Origin: Lactobacillus equicursoris DSM 19284 = JCM 14600 = CIP 110162
GTDB lineage: Bacteria > Bacillota > Bacilli > Lactobacillales > Lactobacillaceae
Direction of reading: 5' to 3'
Assembly (NCBI RefSeq): GCF_001434815.1
Contig: NZ_AZDU01000008.1
Location: 1-52,272, forward strand
Length of the DNA: 52,272 nucleotides
Made by a program: the position numbers and the translations under genes. Below the pieces are notes generated by a model. It made no database searches. It saw only the letters and a program-made list of their open reading frames with translations, and was not told the origin of the DNA. Below, in pieces: positions 41,952 through 50,790 of this stretch (position 1 is its first letter; the number at the start of each line of letters is the position of its first letter).

Positions 41952-42812
41952 ATGACTGAAACGACTACAGCCAATACTGAAAAGACAACTGAAAAAGAGA
42001 AAATCGAAGTTAACATTATCATTATTTCCGACTCAGCTGGCGAAACGGCCTTTAACAACGCCCAAGCCGCTGCCGTTCAATTCCCCGGTGCCGAGATCAA
42101 CTACCGGCGCTACCCTTTCATCACTGACCAAAAGAAGCTGAACAAGACCTTAGATGAGATCGAACAATACCCTAACCTGGTTATCGTCTACAGCTTGGTT
42201 GATGAAAAGCTGCAATTACCAATCATCAAGTACGCTAGAGAGCACAAGGCCAAGTACATCGACATCTTATCGCCAATCATCGAAGCCATCAGTCAAACGA
42301 CCCACTTGAAACCAGAAGGCTTGGTTGGGGCCAACCACCAGCTGACCACCAAGTACTTCAACCGGATTTCAGCTATGGAATTTGCGGTTATGTACGACGA
42401 TGGCAAGGATCCAAGAGGCTTTTTGGAAGCGGACGTGGTTTTGCTCGGGGTTTCCAGAACCTCTAAGACGCCTTTGTCCTTGCTATTAGCCAACAAGGGG
42501 CTCAAAGTCGCTAATCTGCCTCTAGTTCCGCAAACCCACATCCCAAAGGAAATCTATGAAATTGACCCGAAGAAGATTATCGGATTGACCAATGATCCAA
42601 AGGTTTTGAACCGAATCCGCCGGCAAAGAATGATCTCTTACGGGATGGATCCAGACACGACCTACTCCAACATGGACTCCATCAACGAAGAGCTGGAAAG
42701 TGCCATGGCGCTCTACAAGAAGCTGGGCTGCTTCGTAATCAATGTTGCAGAAAGATCTATCGAAGAAACTGCTGCCTTGATCATGAACCACCTGGGCTAC
42801 GAAGAAGACTAA
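41952..42812 (+). CDS. Pyruvate phosphate dikinase regulatory protein homologue (DUF299)
   Basis: A 286-aa bifunctional Ser/Thr kinase / phosphorylase of the PPDK/PEP-synthase regulator family. It has IIISDSAGETA near the N-terminus, the P-loop-like GVSRTSKTPLS (about 160-170) and the C-terminal family block EELESAMALYKKLGCFVINV. It would control PPDK by ADP-dependent phosphorylation; no PPDK gene is in the window. The ATG at 41952 is used because GAGGTG is 6 nt upstream; a GTG at 41943 is the alternative. TATAAT at about 41926-41931 is a likely promoter. Confidence 0.88.
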   Translation: MTETTTANTEKTTEKEKIEVNIIIISDSAGETAFNNAQAAAVQFPGAEINYRRYPFITDQKKLNKTLDEIEQYPNLVIVYSLVDEKLQLPIIKYAREHKAKYIDILSPIIEAISQTTHLKPEGLVGANHQLTTKYFNRISAMEFAVMYDDGKDPRGFLEADVVLLGVSRTSKTPLSLLLANKGLKVANLPLVPQTHIPKEIYEIDPKKIIGLTNDPKVLNRIRRQRMISYGMDPDTTYSNMDSINEELESAMALYKKLGCFVINVAERSIEETAALIMNHLGYEED

Positions 42813-42816
42813 GAAA

Positions 42817-42855
42817 AATGCGTTACCTGCAACTTGCAAGTAACGCGTTTTATTA
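42817..42855 (+). terminator. Terminator of the DUF299 gene
   Basis: The stem GCGTTAC-TGCA/TGCA-GTAACGC is followed by GTTTTATTATT. Confidence 0.85.
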
Positions 42856-42867
42856 TTCTCAGAGCCT

Positions 42868-43065
42868 CTAATCAACTCTAAACGCTTCATCAGAAACTGG
42901 ATCAACGATAATGTCAAACAGCTTTTCCTCGGCTTTTTCAGTCGATTCGCCAACAATGCGGAAAGTATAGAAAAAGTCCGCATGTCTGCGCCGATCAGGC
43001 TTAGAAATTTGCACCTTGGCGTTCTGATGTCCATGTTCGTGGGCGTATTCACTTGCGATTTCTAT
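42868..43065 (-). pseudogene. Small ORF whose start codon appears mutated to ATA
   Basis: A minus-strand frame of 65 codons reads EIASEYAHEHGHQNAKVQIS, then RHADFFYTFRIVGESTEKAE, and ends FRVD with TAG at 42868-42870. The composition is clearly coding. In the place of a start stands ATA (43063-43065), 4 nt after GAAGG; a TAA precedes it. One G-to-A change would explain the loss, though truncation of a longer gene is also possible. Family not recognised. Confidence 0.45.
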
Positions 43066-43086
43066 TTAGCCTTCACTAAGGAAGTA

Positions 43087-43119
43087 AGCAAAAAGCGCGC
43101 CGTAGCGCGCCTTTTTACA
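43087..43119 (-). terminator. Terminator of the yitT-like gene
   Basis: The stem AAAAAGGCGCGC/GCGCGCTTTTT has a TACG loop, with T tracts on both strands. Confidence 0.88.
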
Positions 43120-43120
43120 T

Positions 43121-44005
43121 CTAAACAACTTCCTGCTCACGAAAGCGTCCATAGATCTTTTGCACTTCCGTAACGCTCATAAAGGCAAAAGGATCGCATT
43201 TTTGGACGGTGGTTCGGATATCGTACAAGTCGTAGGTATCGATAATAGTGATTAGGACCGTTTTTTCCGTATGACCATAGGCTCCTTCGACATCGTGGAA
43301 GATGGTGATCCCGCGGTGCATTTTTTCCTGGATGCCTTCAATGATGGCTTCTGGGTGCTCGGTAACGATCATTACCTGCAACTTGTGGTGCTGGGTGTAG
43401 ACGGAGTCGATCATCCGACCATTGATGAAGATGTTTAAGGCCGTGTAAAGAGCCCGTGACCAGTCAAAGAGGAAACCGGCGATCAGGACAATCACCAAGT
43501 TGACCAGAATGTTGAACTTGCCATAGTTCATCCCGGTCTTTTTTCTAACAACAATACCCAAAATATCGAGTCCCCCAGTTGAAATCCCACTCTTCAGAGC
43601 TATCCCAGTGCCAAGACCGTTCACCGCGGCCCCAAAAATGGCGCAGAGGATAGGATCCAAACTGATGTGGGTCGGCTGAATGTAGCGCATCATGATCGTC
43701 GACATGGCAACAGCAAAGACCGTGTAGCCAGTAAATTCATGCCCGATCTTGTTCCAGGCAAGGATAAACAAAGGAACGTTCAAGGCAAAGTATGTTGCTT
43801 CAGTCGGGATCGTGAACGGCAGATAGCGGCTCGTCACCGTGTTGACGATCTGGGCAAAGCCAGTAATGCCAGAAGAATAGATATGTCCAGGGTGCCAGAA
43901 AAAGTTTAAGGCGACGGCAACCATGACAGAATAAAGGATAGCCGTCCCAATTCTTACTAAAAAACTATTGTTGCGTGAAAAGCGATTTAAGTCAAAATCA
44001 TTCAT
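43121..44005 (-). CDS. YitT family membrane protein (DUF161-DUF2179)
   Basis: A 294-aa protein with five to six helices over residues 15-185, including HPGHIYSSGITGFAQIV and LKSGISTGGLDILGI, the two conserved Gly-rich YitT segments. The cytoplasmic DUF2179 domain (about 205-285) has HHKLQVMIVTEHPEAI and RGITIFHDVEGAYGHTEK. Function unproven; a transporter role is suspected. The start at 44005 (MNDFDLN) is chosen from family layout; an ATG at 44029 is also possible. An 8-bp hairpin (GGCTTCAG/CTGAAGCC, about 44040-44060) sits in its leader. Confidence 0.85.
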   Translation of the reverse strand: MNDFDLNRFSRNNSFLVRIGTAILYSVMVAVALNFFWHPGHIYSSGITGFAQIVNTVTSRYLPFTIPTEATYFALNVPLFILAWNKIGHEFTGYTVFAVAMSTIMMRYIQPTHISLDPILCAIFGAAVNGLGTGIALKSGISTGGLDILGIVVRKKTGMNYGKFNILVNLVIVLIAGFLFDWSRALYTALNIFINGRMIDSVYTQHHKLQVMIVTEHPEAIIEGIQEKMHRGITIFHDVEGAYGHTEKTVLITIIDTYDLYDIRTTVQKCDPFAFMSVTEVQKIYGRFREQEVV

Positions 44006-44126
44006 TTTTTCATGCGACCTCAATTTCATAAAGTTCTGGCTTCAGCAAGTCTGAAGCCTTTCTACCATATTAATGATACAGCTTTTCTCGGGCAGTTTGA
44101 ACCGAGGAAGAGCTTTTTCAAAAGAA

Positions 44127-44155
44127 AAAACGTCTAACAATTTGTTAGACGTTTT
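44127..44155 (-). terminator. Terminator after the serine-rich remnant
   Basis: The stem AAAACGTCTAACAA/TTGTTAGACGTTTT has a TTTTTTC tail on the minus strand. Confidence 0.85.
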
Positions 44156-44172
44156 CCTTTACTCAAATAAGA

Positions 44173-45108
44173 CTATTTGTTGCTTGAAACGTTGGCTAAA
44201 CTGTCGCTTTCAGAACTTGCTGCGCTTGAGTTGAAGGCTGATTCAGAAGCAGACACAGAGGTACTTGCTGAAACGGAAGTCATGGCGCTTTGTTCAGCAG
44301 AAGTTGGGTCACTCATACTTGCCAATTCTGAAGCAGACATTTGCTCAACTTCAAGTTCAGATTTGATTTTAGACTTTTCTTCGCTAATTGAAAGACTCTC
44401 TGAATTGTATTCCAACAAGCTCTTAGATGCGGAAGCACTTGCACTAGCTGATTTTGAAACGGACTCACTTGTGGACTTTGAAGTGGATATTGATTCACTT
44501 ACGCTCTTACTCTTCGATTCCGACAAACTCGTGCTAGTTGACTTTGAAGTCTTTTCTGATTGAGAAATCGATTCAGATTCTTTGATAGATTCTCTAATAC
44601 TCTTTGAAACAGCTTCACTCTGACTTTCTAAAACAGATTTTGACGCACTTTTCTGTTTCTTGCTATCTGATTCTGACGCAAGACTCTTTGAAATGCTGTC
44701 AGCTTCACTAGCGCTTTACGAGTCAAAAATACTCTTACTTTTTGATGCAGATTCAATAGCAATAATAGAATTGCTCTCGCTGATTGCCTTACTTGCACTC
44801 TCAGACTCAGGAACTGATTCACTTTCAGAATTCTTGCCTTCAGACTGACTCTCTTCAGATCCAGTTTGGCTGCTCGTTTCAGACTTTTCTTCTGATGCCG
44901 CTTCAGTCTTGCTCTCAGTATTCTTAGCCTTCTCAGCTTTAGCTTCACTTTCGCTGCTTGACTGACTCAGACTAGCCGTGTCTTGAGTCGCGTCAACCGC
45001 TGCTTCAACTTGGGACGTCATCCCATAAGCCTTAGGGTCAATCAGTGCATTCGCTGCCGCAGCTCCGCCCGCAAAGCGGTGATCCCTTTTAAAGCAACTA
45101 TTTTTGCA
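44173..45108 (-). pseudogene. Serine-rich repeat adhesin remnant with in-frame ochre
   Basis: One minus-strand frame is open from just after a stop at about 45109 to TAA at 44173, except for one internal TAA at 44716-44718. The N-terminal part holds an AGGAAAANALIDPKAYGM-TSQVEA segment like the end of a long adhesin signal peptide, then a Glu/Lys/Ser-rich stretch; the rest is S-x-S repeats (SKSVSESISTSKSTSESV). No start codon, no ligand-binding domain and no LPxTG anchor are left. It lies just downstream of gtfA/gtfB, the enzymes that glycosylate such proteins, so it was probably their substrate. Confidence 0.75.
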
Positions 45109-45360
45109 TTATATTTTACGTAAGGATCATTTTGCTTTACTGATTATTTTGCTCTGAATTTACCTAGGAATTTTACTCAGATCTTTTTCAAGTTTCGCCA
45201 TTACTCAGCAATTTCAGCAAATTACGGAAATTTGCGAATACTGACCCTTTTTACTTAGATTATAATACGACCTCTATTGGTTTTAATAGCAAATGTTTAC
45301 CAAGTTATTACATTAATTCCAGTTGTAAAGAATAGGATAAATCTATATCTGCCAGCTAAA
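45109..45360. other. AT-rich leader of the serine-rich remnant
   Basis: The minus strand has TTAAAA and TATAAT (45259-45264) 16 bp apart, a fair promoter for the adhesin remnant. Imperfect AT-rich hairpins follow (about 45205-45240). No ORF is seen. Confidence 0.45.
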
Positions 45361-45390
45361 AAGTAAAGGCTTTTTTGCCTTCACTTTATG
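45361..45390 (-). terminator. Terminator of the gtfA-gtfB unit
   Basis: The stem AAAGTGAAGGC/GCCTTTACTTT (one mismatch) lies after the gtfB stop; the minus-strand tail is TTTTTAGC. Confidence 0.75.
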
Positions 45391-45409
45391 TTTTATTATT
45401 ATTTGCTTA

Positions 45410-46752
45410 TTAAGAGAAAAAGTTGCCCAGTTCGTTTTGATAGTTTGAAACCGCTGTTGTTTCAGCTTGTACCATTTGTGACCTCAGGCTTTTATTAAAG
45501 GCAGATGGATCTTCCAAAACTTTCTTTATTTTGGTAATTAAACCATCAAAGTCTTGAGCAGCAAAGATATTTTCTGGCGCCGTATACTTGCTGGCATGCA
45601 AGGTATCCCGAAAAGCTAAAATCAGCTGCTGGTTTTCAAAAGTCTGTCTTCCCGCTTCCAGAATTTCGTTGGCATAGTTGATGTCTAAGTATAGATCATC
45701 TTCAGCCAACAATTTTTGTGTATCTTCATCCCTCACTACTGGATACAAGGCCACATTATCATAGTGGCCAAAGCCCATCAAGCGGCTAGACATTTCCATA
45801 ATGGCTGCAATATCAAAGTGGACTTCTGGCAAAGCTTCAACAATCTGTTTCAAGCCTTCGATTTGATCGGAGTTGGTAAAAGTCAAAGCCCGCTTCCGGT
45901 GCTGGTTTTCCCTTCTAAACGGGTAGATCGTGCCTAGGTATGATACTTTAGCCTTTTCTGCCTCGCCCAATTGACCAGTGATTTTTTCATATTCTGCCTT
46001 ATTCTGAATCACCACTCGGCTTTCTGGCAGTTTGCCGTGCAAAAGATAAAGCATGTTGTCAGGAACATTGCCTTGGCTTCTTTCTTGCCAGAAAAGCATG
46101 TTGCGCTTTGGCTTATTCTTGAGGTTAATCAAGGTAATGAGGCAGGTCCCCAGGGAATTAAAAATCACCCCATCCATTTTGTAATCAGCGTGGTCTAGAT
46201 GTAAGCCGTCAGCTGGTTGAGACTGGTAAAGTTGTAGATCTTGCCATCTGGAGCGTTATAGGTGTAGTCACCCGTAAAGTGGTTTTGAATCAGAACTTCT
46301 TGCCCATTGTCAGCAAAATAACTGGTCATGGCTTGATTACCAGCTTTGTCGCAGGATGTGACCGCATATTTCCAGCCCCATTGGTTGTAGTGGTCGATAA
46401 TCCGAACTCGCCCTTGCTCATCTAGCCAAGAAACTTCACTAACCAGGCGCTTGCGGTCATTTTTCCAGTACTTGATCCGCCCTCTTTGCTGACCATGATT
46501 CAGGACTTCACCTGATTGGGCGTTAGCCTTGATTTCCCAGTATTCCGGTAAATCAATCTCGTTAAAATACCGTGGCCGTCCTTGAAATTTTGAGCCAGCA
46601 GCTTGCAAAAAATACTTAAGTGGCGATTCCACATCACTTGGCAAGAAGCCATTATCCTTAATCACCACCGTAGGGTGCTGGTAGCCAGCCGCTTTAAGCG
46701 AGCTTTCTAAATCTTGGCTTTTTTCTGTATATTCAAAAAAGAGATTAATCAT
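45410..46752 (-). pseudogene. gtfB: Glycosyltransferase-stabilising protein GtfB, frameshifted
   Basis: Two frames together give a protein of about 447 aa with the GtfB layout. The first (46752 to 46195) starts MINLFFEYTEKSQDLE and ends NFTSLNQLTAYI-stop; the second (to 45410) continues from LDHADYKMDGVIFNSLGTCL. The join GCTTACAT/CTAGACCAC needs one extra base, so a single-base deletion near 46200 broke the gene. GtfB binds the serine-rich substrate and stabilises GtfA for O-GlcNAc addition. The gene overlaps gtfA by 8 nt. Confidence 0.82.
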
Positions 46753-48253
46753 GGCAAAGCTCACTTTCTATCGCCTTTTTCCAAAGCTTGGCAACCTTCT
46801 TGCTCTTATATTTTTCCGCTACTTGGTAAGAAGCCTCTGAGAAACTTGGCAAATCTGAATTAAAGAGTTTGCCGATCGCGGAAGACATCAGGTCAATATG
46901 CTGATTGACTGTCTCCAAGCGATCATACGGCAGCAAGTAGCCGTTTTGTCCATCATGAATAAAAGTTGGATTGCCGTAGCGGACGTCAAAACCGATCATC
47001 GATAGTCCTGACCCCACTGCCTCAAGCAGGGTTAAGCCAAAGCCTTCACTGGTTGAGCAGGACAGGTAGCCTTGATAGTTTTGGTAGATCTCATCCATCT
47101 TTTGGTGGCCCATCAGTCGGATGTAGCCACCGGCTCCGCACTCGTTAATTACTGCTCTTAAAGACGCTTCTTCAGACCCTGACCCGTAAATATCTAAGGT
47201 TAAGTCAGGCAAGCCTTGCTTAGCTTTCGCCACAGCCCGAATGGCCCAGTCCAGGTGCTTTTCACTGGCTAATCGCGAGGCCGTTACCAGGCTGCACTTT
47301 TTCCGCTTGGCAAAAGGCACCTTGTGCAACTTTTCCAGACTGCCCACTGGAATGGCATAGACAACTGGCTTTCTGCCTTGGTACTTAAGGAACTGCTTTT
47401 CCATCAATTCTTTTTGCAATTCAGTTGCGGCCACGTAAAAGTCGATCTGCTTCGAGTGCTGGAATTCATACTCATAGTAATTGTTCCAGAGGATGGTATC
47501 GTCATTAGTTTCAGCCTCGCTGAAGTGGTCGGCATGGACAATGGTTCCTACTCTAGCCTTGCCGCGGTTTTCTAGGATTTCCTGGCCCTGATCCTCCGCC
47601 CGGTCAATCAGGATGATGTCTTTTTTGCCAAAATCGAGCTCTTTCAGCATTTTGGCTAACAGCTCATGCTTAGAATAGAGAATCTCATCTTTGAACTTAA
47701 ACATGGACTCCCCATCTCCGTCAATGATTTCATCATAAACAGTCGTTCCATCTTCATTGTAAAAGCGGCGCTGGTAAAGCTTTGCCCGGTTGTCTTTAGG
47801 GGCATAAAATTCCGTGCAGTAGCGGCCATAGTTAAAGTAGTCCTTGCGAACTAAATTAGCTCCTGACACATATTCAATCCGCTCAACAATGTCAGAACCA
47901 TCACTCTTCAAATAAGCCGTTGCCCAAAAATCATTGTCAAAAACGTAGCGCACCGACTTGGTCAACTTTTTCTTTTCCACGATTTTTGGCAAGTGCTTTT
48001 CCAGTCTCTTTAAAGTATAGCTGCCTGGCTTAATCTTAAAGTCAGTGAAAAAAGTATAGAGCCAGATAACTTCATTATCACGGAAATCGAGGTTTTCAGT
48101 TAAATGGGCAATATTTTCATAACCGATCCAGTCGGTAAAGATAAACTTGGCCTTGATGCCAAGCTTACGAAAAACCTGCCCCCGGTAGCTTTGGGCATAT
48201 TCAACCCCACTAGAAGCCCAGCCAATCCCCTTGTTAATACTGTAAACTGTCAT
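46745..48253 (-). CDS. gtfA: Accessory Sec glycosyltransferase GtfA
   Basis: A 502-aa GT4-family enzyme that adds the first GlcNAc to Ser/Thr of serine-rich adhesins in the cytoplasm. Its start MTVYSINKGIGWASSGVEYA is the family signature. The R-fold with a DUF1975-like insertion (about 45-190) is present. The GT-B C-terminal domain has VTASRLASEKHLDWAI (about 327-342) and the E-x7-E motif EGFGLTLLEAVGSG. Full length, with AGGA 8 nt before the ATG. Its partner GtfB and its export genes are broken, so it is probably left without a working pathway. Confidence 0.9.
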   Translation of the reverse strand: MTVYSINKGIGWASSGVEYAQSYRGQVFRKLGIKAKFIFTDWIGYENIAHLTENLDFRDNEVIWLYTFFTDFKIKPGSYTLKRLEKHLPKIVEKKKLTKSVRYVFDNDFWATAYLKSDGSDIVERIEYVSGANLVRKDYFNYGRYCTEFYAPKDNRAKLYQRRFYNEDGTTVYDEIIDGDGESMFKFKDEILYSKHELLAKMLKELDFGKKDIILIDRAEDQGQEILENRGKARVGTIVHADHFSEAETNDDTILWNNYYEYEFQHSKQIDFYVAATELQKELMEKQFLKYQGRKPVVYAIPVGSLEKLHKVPFAKRKKCSLVTASRLASEKHLDWAIRAVAKAKQGLPDLTLDIYGSGSEEASLRAVINECGAGGYIRLMGHQKMDEIYQNYQGYLSCSTSEGFGLTLLEAVGSGLSMIGFDVRYGNPTFIHDGQNGYLLPYDRLETVNQHIDLMSSAIGKLFNSDLPSFSEASYQVAEKYKSKKVAKLWKKAIESELCHD

Positions 48254-48262
48254 CGTAAAATC

Positions 48263-48468
48263 CTACATTAACCTAAAAATTGCCAACAAAGCGCTAATAA
48301 TTATGACCGCCGAAATAATCATCCCAAACAGACGGTAGCCTGTTAATTTCGTTTTTTCCGGCTTGGCCACCTGATTGCGGACTTCCTTTAGCTGGGCATC
48401 ATGTGGGCAGTTAGCAAGTCTCGATCTTGGCCCTTGCTTGATCTTTTCTCATTTTCTTGCTTAGACAT
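48263..48468 (-). pseudogene. Small accessory Sec protein (Asp4/Asp5-like), frameshifted
   Basis: An ATG at 48468 with AAAGGA upstream opens a charged N-terminus (MSKQENEKRSSKGQDRD) that soon stops. In the next frame the sequence continues HDAQLKEVRNQVAKPEKTKL and ends with a membrane helix FGMIISAVIIISALLAIFRL and TAG at 48263-48265. A small charged protein with one C-terminal helix between secA2 and gtfA matches the place and shape of Asp4/Asp5. The shift lies near 48400. Confidence 0.55.
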
Positions 48469-48534
48469 AGTAAACATCCTTTTCGCCTAATTTATTGATT
48501 GAAATACTGCTCATAAGCAATCCACATCAAAAGC

Positions 48535-49275
48535 TTAAAAAACCGTCTGGGAATCTGCCAAATCAAGGCTTGACAGATCCTCATTAAAGCTATAAGACAA
48601 GCTGTCTAAGATAAAACGACTCAATTCTTTCTTGGTCACATGCGGATGTTGCTTGAGAAAGTCGGTAAAAAAGACTTTGAGATAGCCTTCCAGGTCATAA
48701 TTTACTCCATCGGAGAAGATAATCTGGTTCCGGGTATCATAAACTTGTTCACGCTGGATTTCATCACTAGCCCCCATGGACAGCTGCTGTTTACGGGTAT
48801 TATAGTCTTCTTCATCACTCTTGATCTGGGACGACCGGATGGCATTTCTAATCCGCCAATTTTTTAACTCGTGGGGTTCAGTCATATCCAGATCTTCTGA
48901 ACGATATTTCTCCCGGTACTTATCTAGCCACAAGGGACCATGCTTGATTACCACGTCATCTTCAAGAAAAACGTAGAATTCGCTGCTGCCAGGGTCGCCC
49001 TGCCGGCCGATGGCATGAAGCTTTTTAACTTCTTCTAGACTGGCCAATAGCTTACTTGGCAGGTCAGGATAAATCCGGTCCGGCATGTCTTTTCTAATCG
49101 CCGGCCGGTTGATCGTGATTCGGACCACCTTAGTTCCATAAATCTTAAAAAATTCATCTTTAGCTGAATAACCAGTCCCAGTGTGCGTTTGGGCAAAGGG
49201 CAAGGGGATGTGCTTACCGAAAATAAAGATGCCGAGGTAGAGCAAAGACCACCAGGCCTTGGTTAAAATGGTCCT
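48535..49275 (-). pseudogene. secA2: SecY2-SecA2 deletion chimera
   Basis: One open frame joins pieces of two genes. The first about 35 codons (from about 49275; RRTILTKAWWSLLYLGIFIF then GKHIPLPFAQ) look like the first helix of SecY2. They pass directly into a SecA sequence TGTGYSAKDEFFKIYGTKVV and INRPAIRKDMPD, then LPSKLLASLEEVKKLHA, and jump to the SecA motif GRQGDPGSSEFYVFLEDD and the C-terminal part. The nucleotide-binding domain 1 and the middle of NBD2 are missing. A functional translocase is impossible. In intact loci the order is secY2-asp1-asp2-asp3-secA2, so the first junction implies loss of asp1-3. Confidence 0.78.
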
Positions 49276-49423
49276 TCTGCCCCATGCTTTTTAAATTCTT
49301 AAGTTAAATGATAACATAGGCGCTAACTTTGTGGTAATTCTGGACTAGCTCTTTCAGAAAATAAAATAAGAACATGACTTATGTCATGCTCTTATTTATC
49401 ATTGTATTACAACTTTGTTATTC

Positions 49424-50608
49424 TTAATTTTCCTTAACGAACTTAGTAATTCGCTTCAAGGCTTCGTGCAAGTGTTCATCACTTGAAGCGTAAGACATGC
49501 GGACGTAGCCCTTGCCCCCTTGACCGAAGAAGAAACCTGGCGTTACCCCAACGCGGGCCTTTTCAGCCAACGCCTTGGCAAAGGAAACGTCATCGCCGTT
49601 GTACTTTTCTGGGATCTTGGCAAAAATGTAGAAGGCCCCTCTTGGCAGCGCCATGTCAAAACCTAATTCCTTCAAGCCCTTTTCCATGAAGGTCACCCGG
49701 CGCTGGTAGATTTCCTTAAATTCCTTCGGGTCATCCAGACCGTTTTCCAAGGCTTCGATCCCAGCAGCTTGCACATTGTTAGTTACAGAAGTAATGGTGA
49801 AGTCGTTCAGCTTAGCAACGTTCTTCATGATTTCTGCTGGGCCACAGATAAAGCCAAGCCGCCAGCCAGTCATGGCGTGGGACTTGGACAAGCCAGAAAT
49901 ATACAAGGTTCTTTCTGGGATGTAAGTAGCAACTGAGTAGTGCTTGGTATCGCCGTAGATCAGTTCAGCATAGATTTCATCGCTCAAGGCATACAAGTGG
50001 TGCTTCTTGATGACTTCAGCCAAGCCTTCGATCACTTCTTTTGGATAAGTTACCCCAGTAGGGTTGCTTGGGTCGTTCAGCATTACTGCCTTCACGCCCT
50101 TGCCTTCTCTTTCAATCACTTCTTCCAGCTTTTCTGGAGTTAAGACAAAGCCATCATCAGAAGTGTCAACTTCCACTGGCGTTGCCCCAGTTAAGCAGAC
50201 TTCTTGCATGTACATAGACCAAACAGGAGTTGGGATAATTACCTTATCACCAGTATTTAAGAGAGCGCCCAAGGTAACGTTCAAGGCTTCGGTTGCCCCA
50301 ACCGTTACCGTGATTTCCGTTTCCGGATCATAGTCAACGCCGTCCAGCTTTTTCACATACTTGCTAATGGCTTGACGCAGTCTTGGCATCCCAGATTGAG
50401 GAGCATAGTGGGTGTCGTTAGCTTCAATGTCCTTGATAGCCGCTTGCTTAACATGTTCTGGCGTGTCCAGGTCTGGTTCCCCCAAGGTCAGCTTGATTAC
50501 GCCCTCATATTGAGAAACGTAGCGATCAAACAAACGGATGTCAGATGGCATCAAAGCGTCCAGCTTGTGGTTAACAATTCCTTCCAAGTCCTGTGCTAAT
50601 TTTGGCAT
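49424..50608 (-). CDS. PLP-dependent class I aminotransferase
   Basis: A 394-aa fold-type I aminotransferase. It has LGEPDLDTPEHV, the pyridine stack and phosphate contacts VTVGATEALN, NDPSNPTGVTY, the YALSDEIYAELIY Asp/Tyr pair and the PLP lysine in SGLSKSHAMTGWRLGF (about 237). The start at 50608 (MPKLAQDLEG) has AAGGAGAG upstream. Position next to lysA suggests the N-acetyl-LL-diaminopimelate aminotransferase (PatA) role in lysine/peptidoglycan precursor synthesis, but an aromatic or aspartate aminotransferase is also possible. Confidence 0.85.
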   Translation of the reverse strand: MPKLAQDLEGIVNHKLDALMPSDIRLFDRYVSQYEGVIKLTLGEPDLDTPEHVKQAAIKDIEANDTHYAPQSGMPRLRQAISKYVKKLDGVDYDPETEITVTVGATEALNVTLGALLNTGDKVIIPTPVWSMYMQEVCLTGATPVEVDTSDDGFVLTPEKLEEVIEREGKGVKAVMLNDPSNPTGVTYPKEVIEGLAEVIKKHHLYALSDEIYAELIYGDTKHYSVATYIPERTLYISGLSKSHAMTGWRLGFICGPAEIMKNVAKLNDFTITSVTNNVQAAGIEALENGLDDPKEFKEIYQRRVTFMEKGLKELGFDMALPRGAFYIFAKIPEKYNGDDVSFAKALAEKARVGVTPGFFFGQGGKGYVRMSYASSDEHLHEALKRITKFVKEN

Positions 50609-50790
50609 AAAAAATTCTCTCCTTGAATCGAAAAGTAAATAGCTTAACAATCAAGTTGATTTTACCATATTTTGTTAGTAATTACTCAAAATCAAAACGA
50701 ATTTTCATGGAAAAGTATCGGATAAAGTTAATTATTTTAGATTACTGCCAGGCTGTACTTAACTATGTTAAATATTACCCGGTCAATTCT

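Noticed and set aside
42522..43052. Minus-strand ORF of 176 codons
   Set aside because: It overlaps the DUF299 gene and its terminator, has no ribosome site, and a different frame in its 5' part has clear coding character.
44177..44563. Plus-strand ORF of 128 codons opposite the serine-rich remnant
   Set aside because: It is the antisense shadow of the S-x-S repeat (Leu/Ala/Asp-rich low-complexity product) with no ribosome site.
44628..44948. Minus-strand ORF rich in Leu/Arg/Lys
   Set aside because: It is the shifted frame of the serine-rich repeat. The true frame passes through one TAA only.
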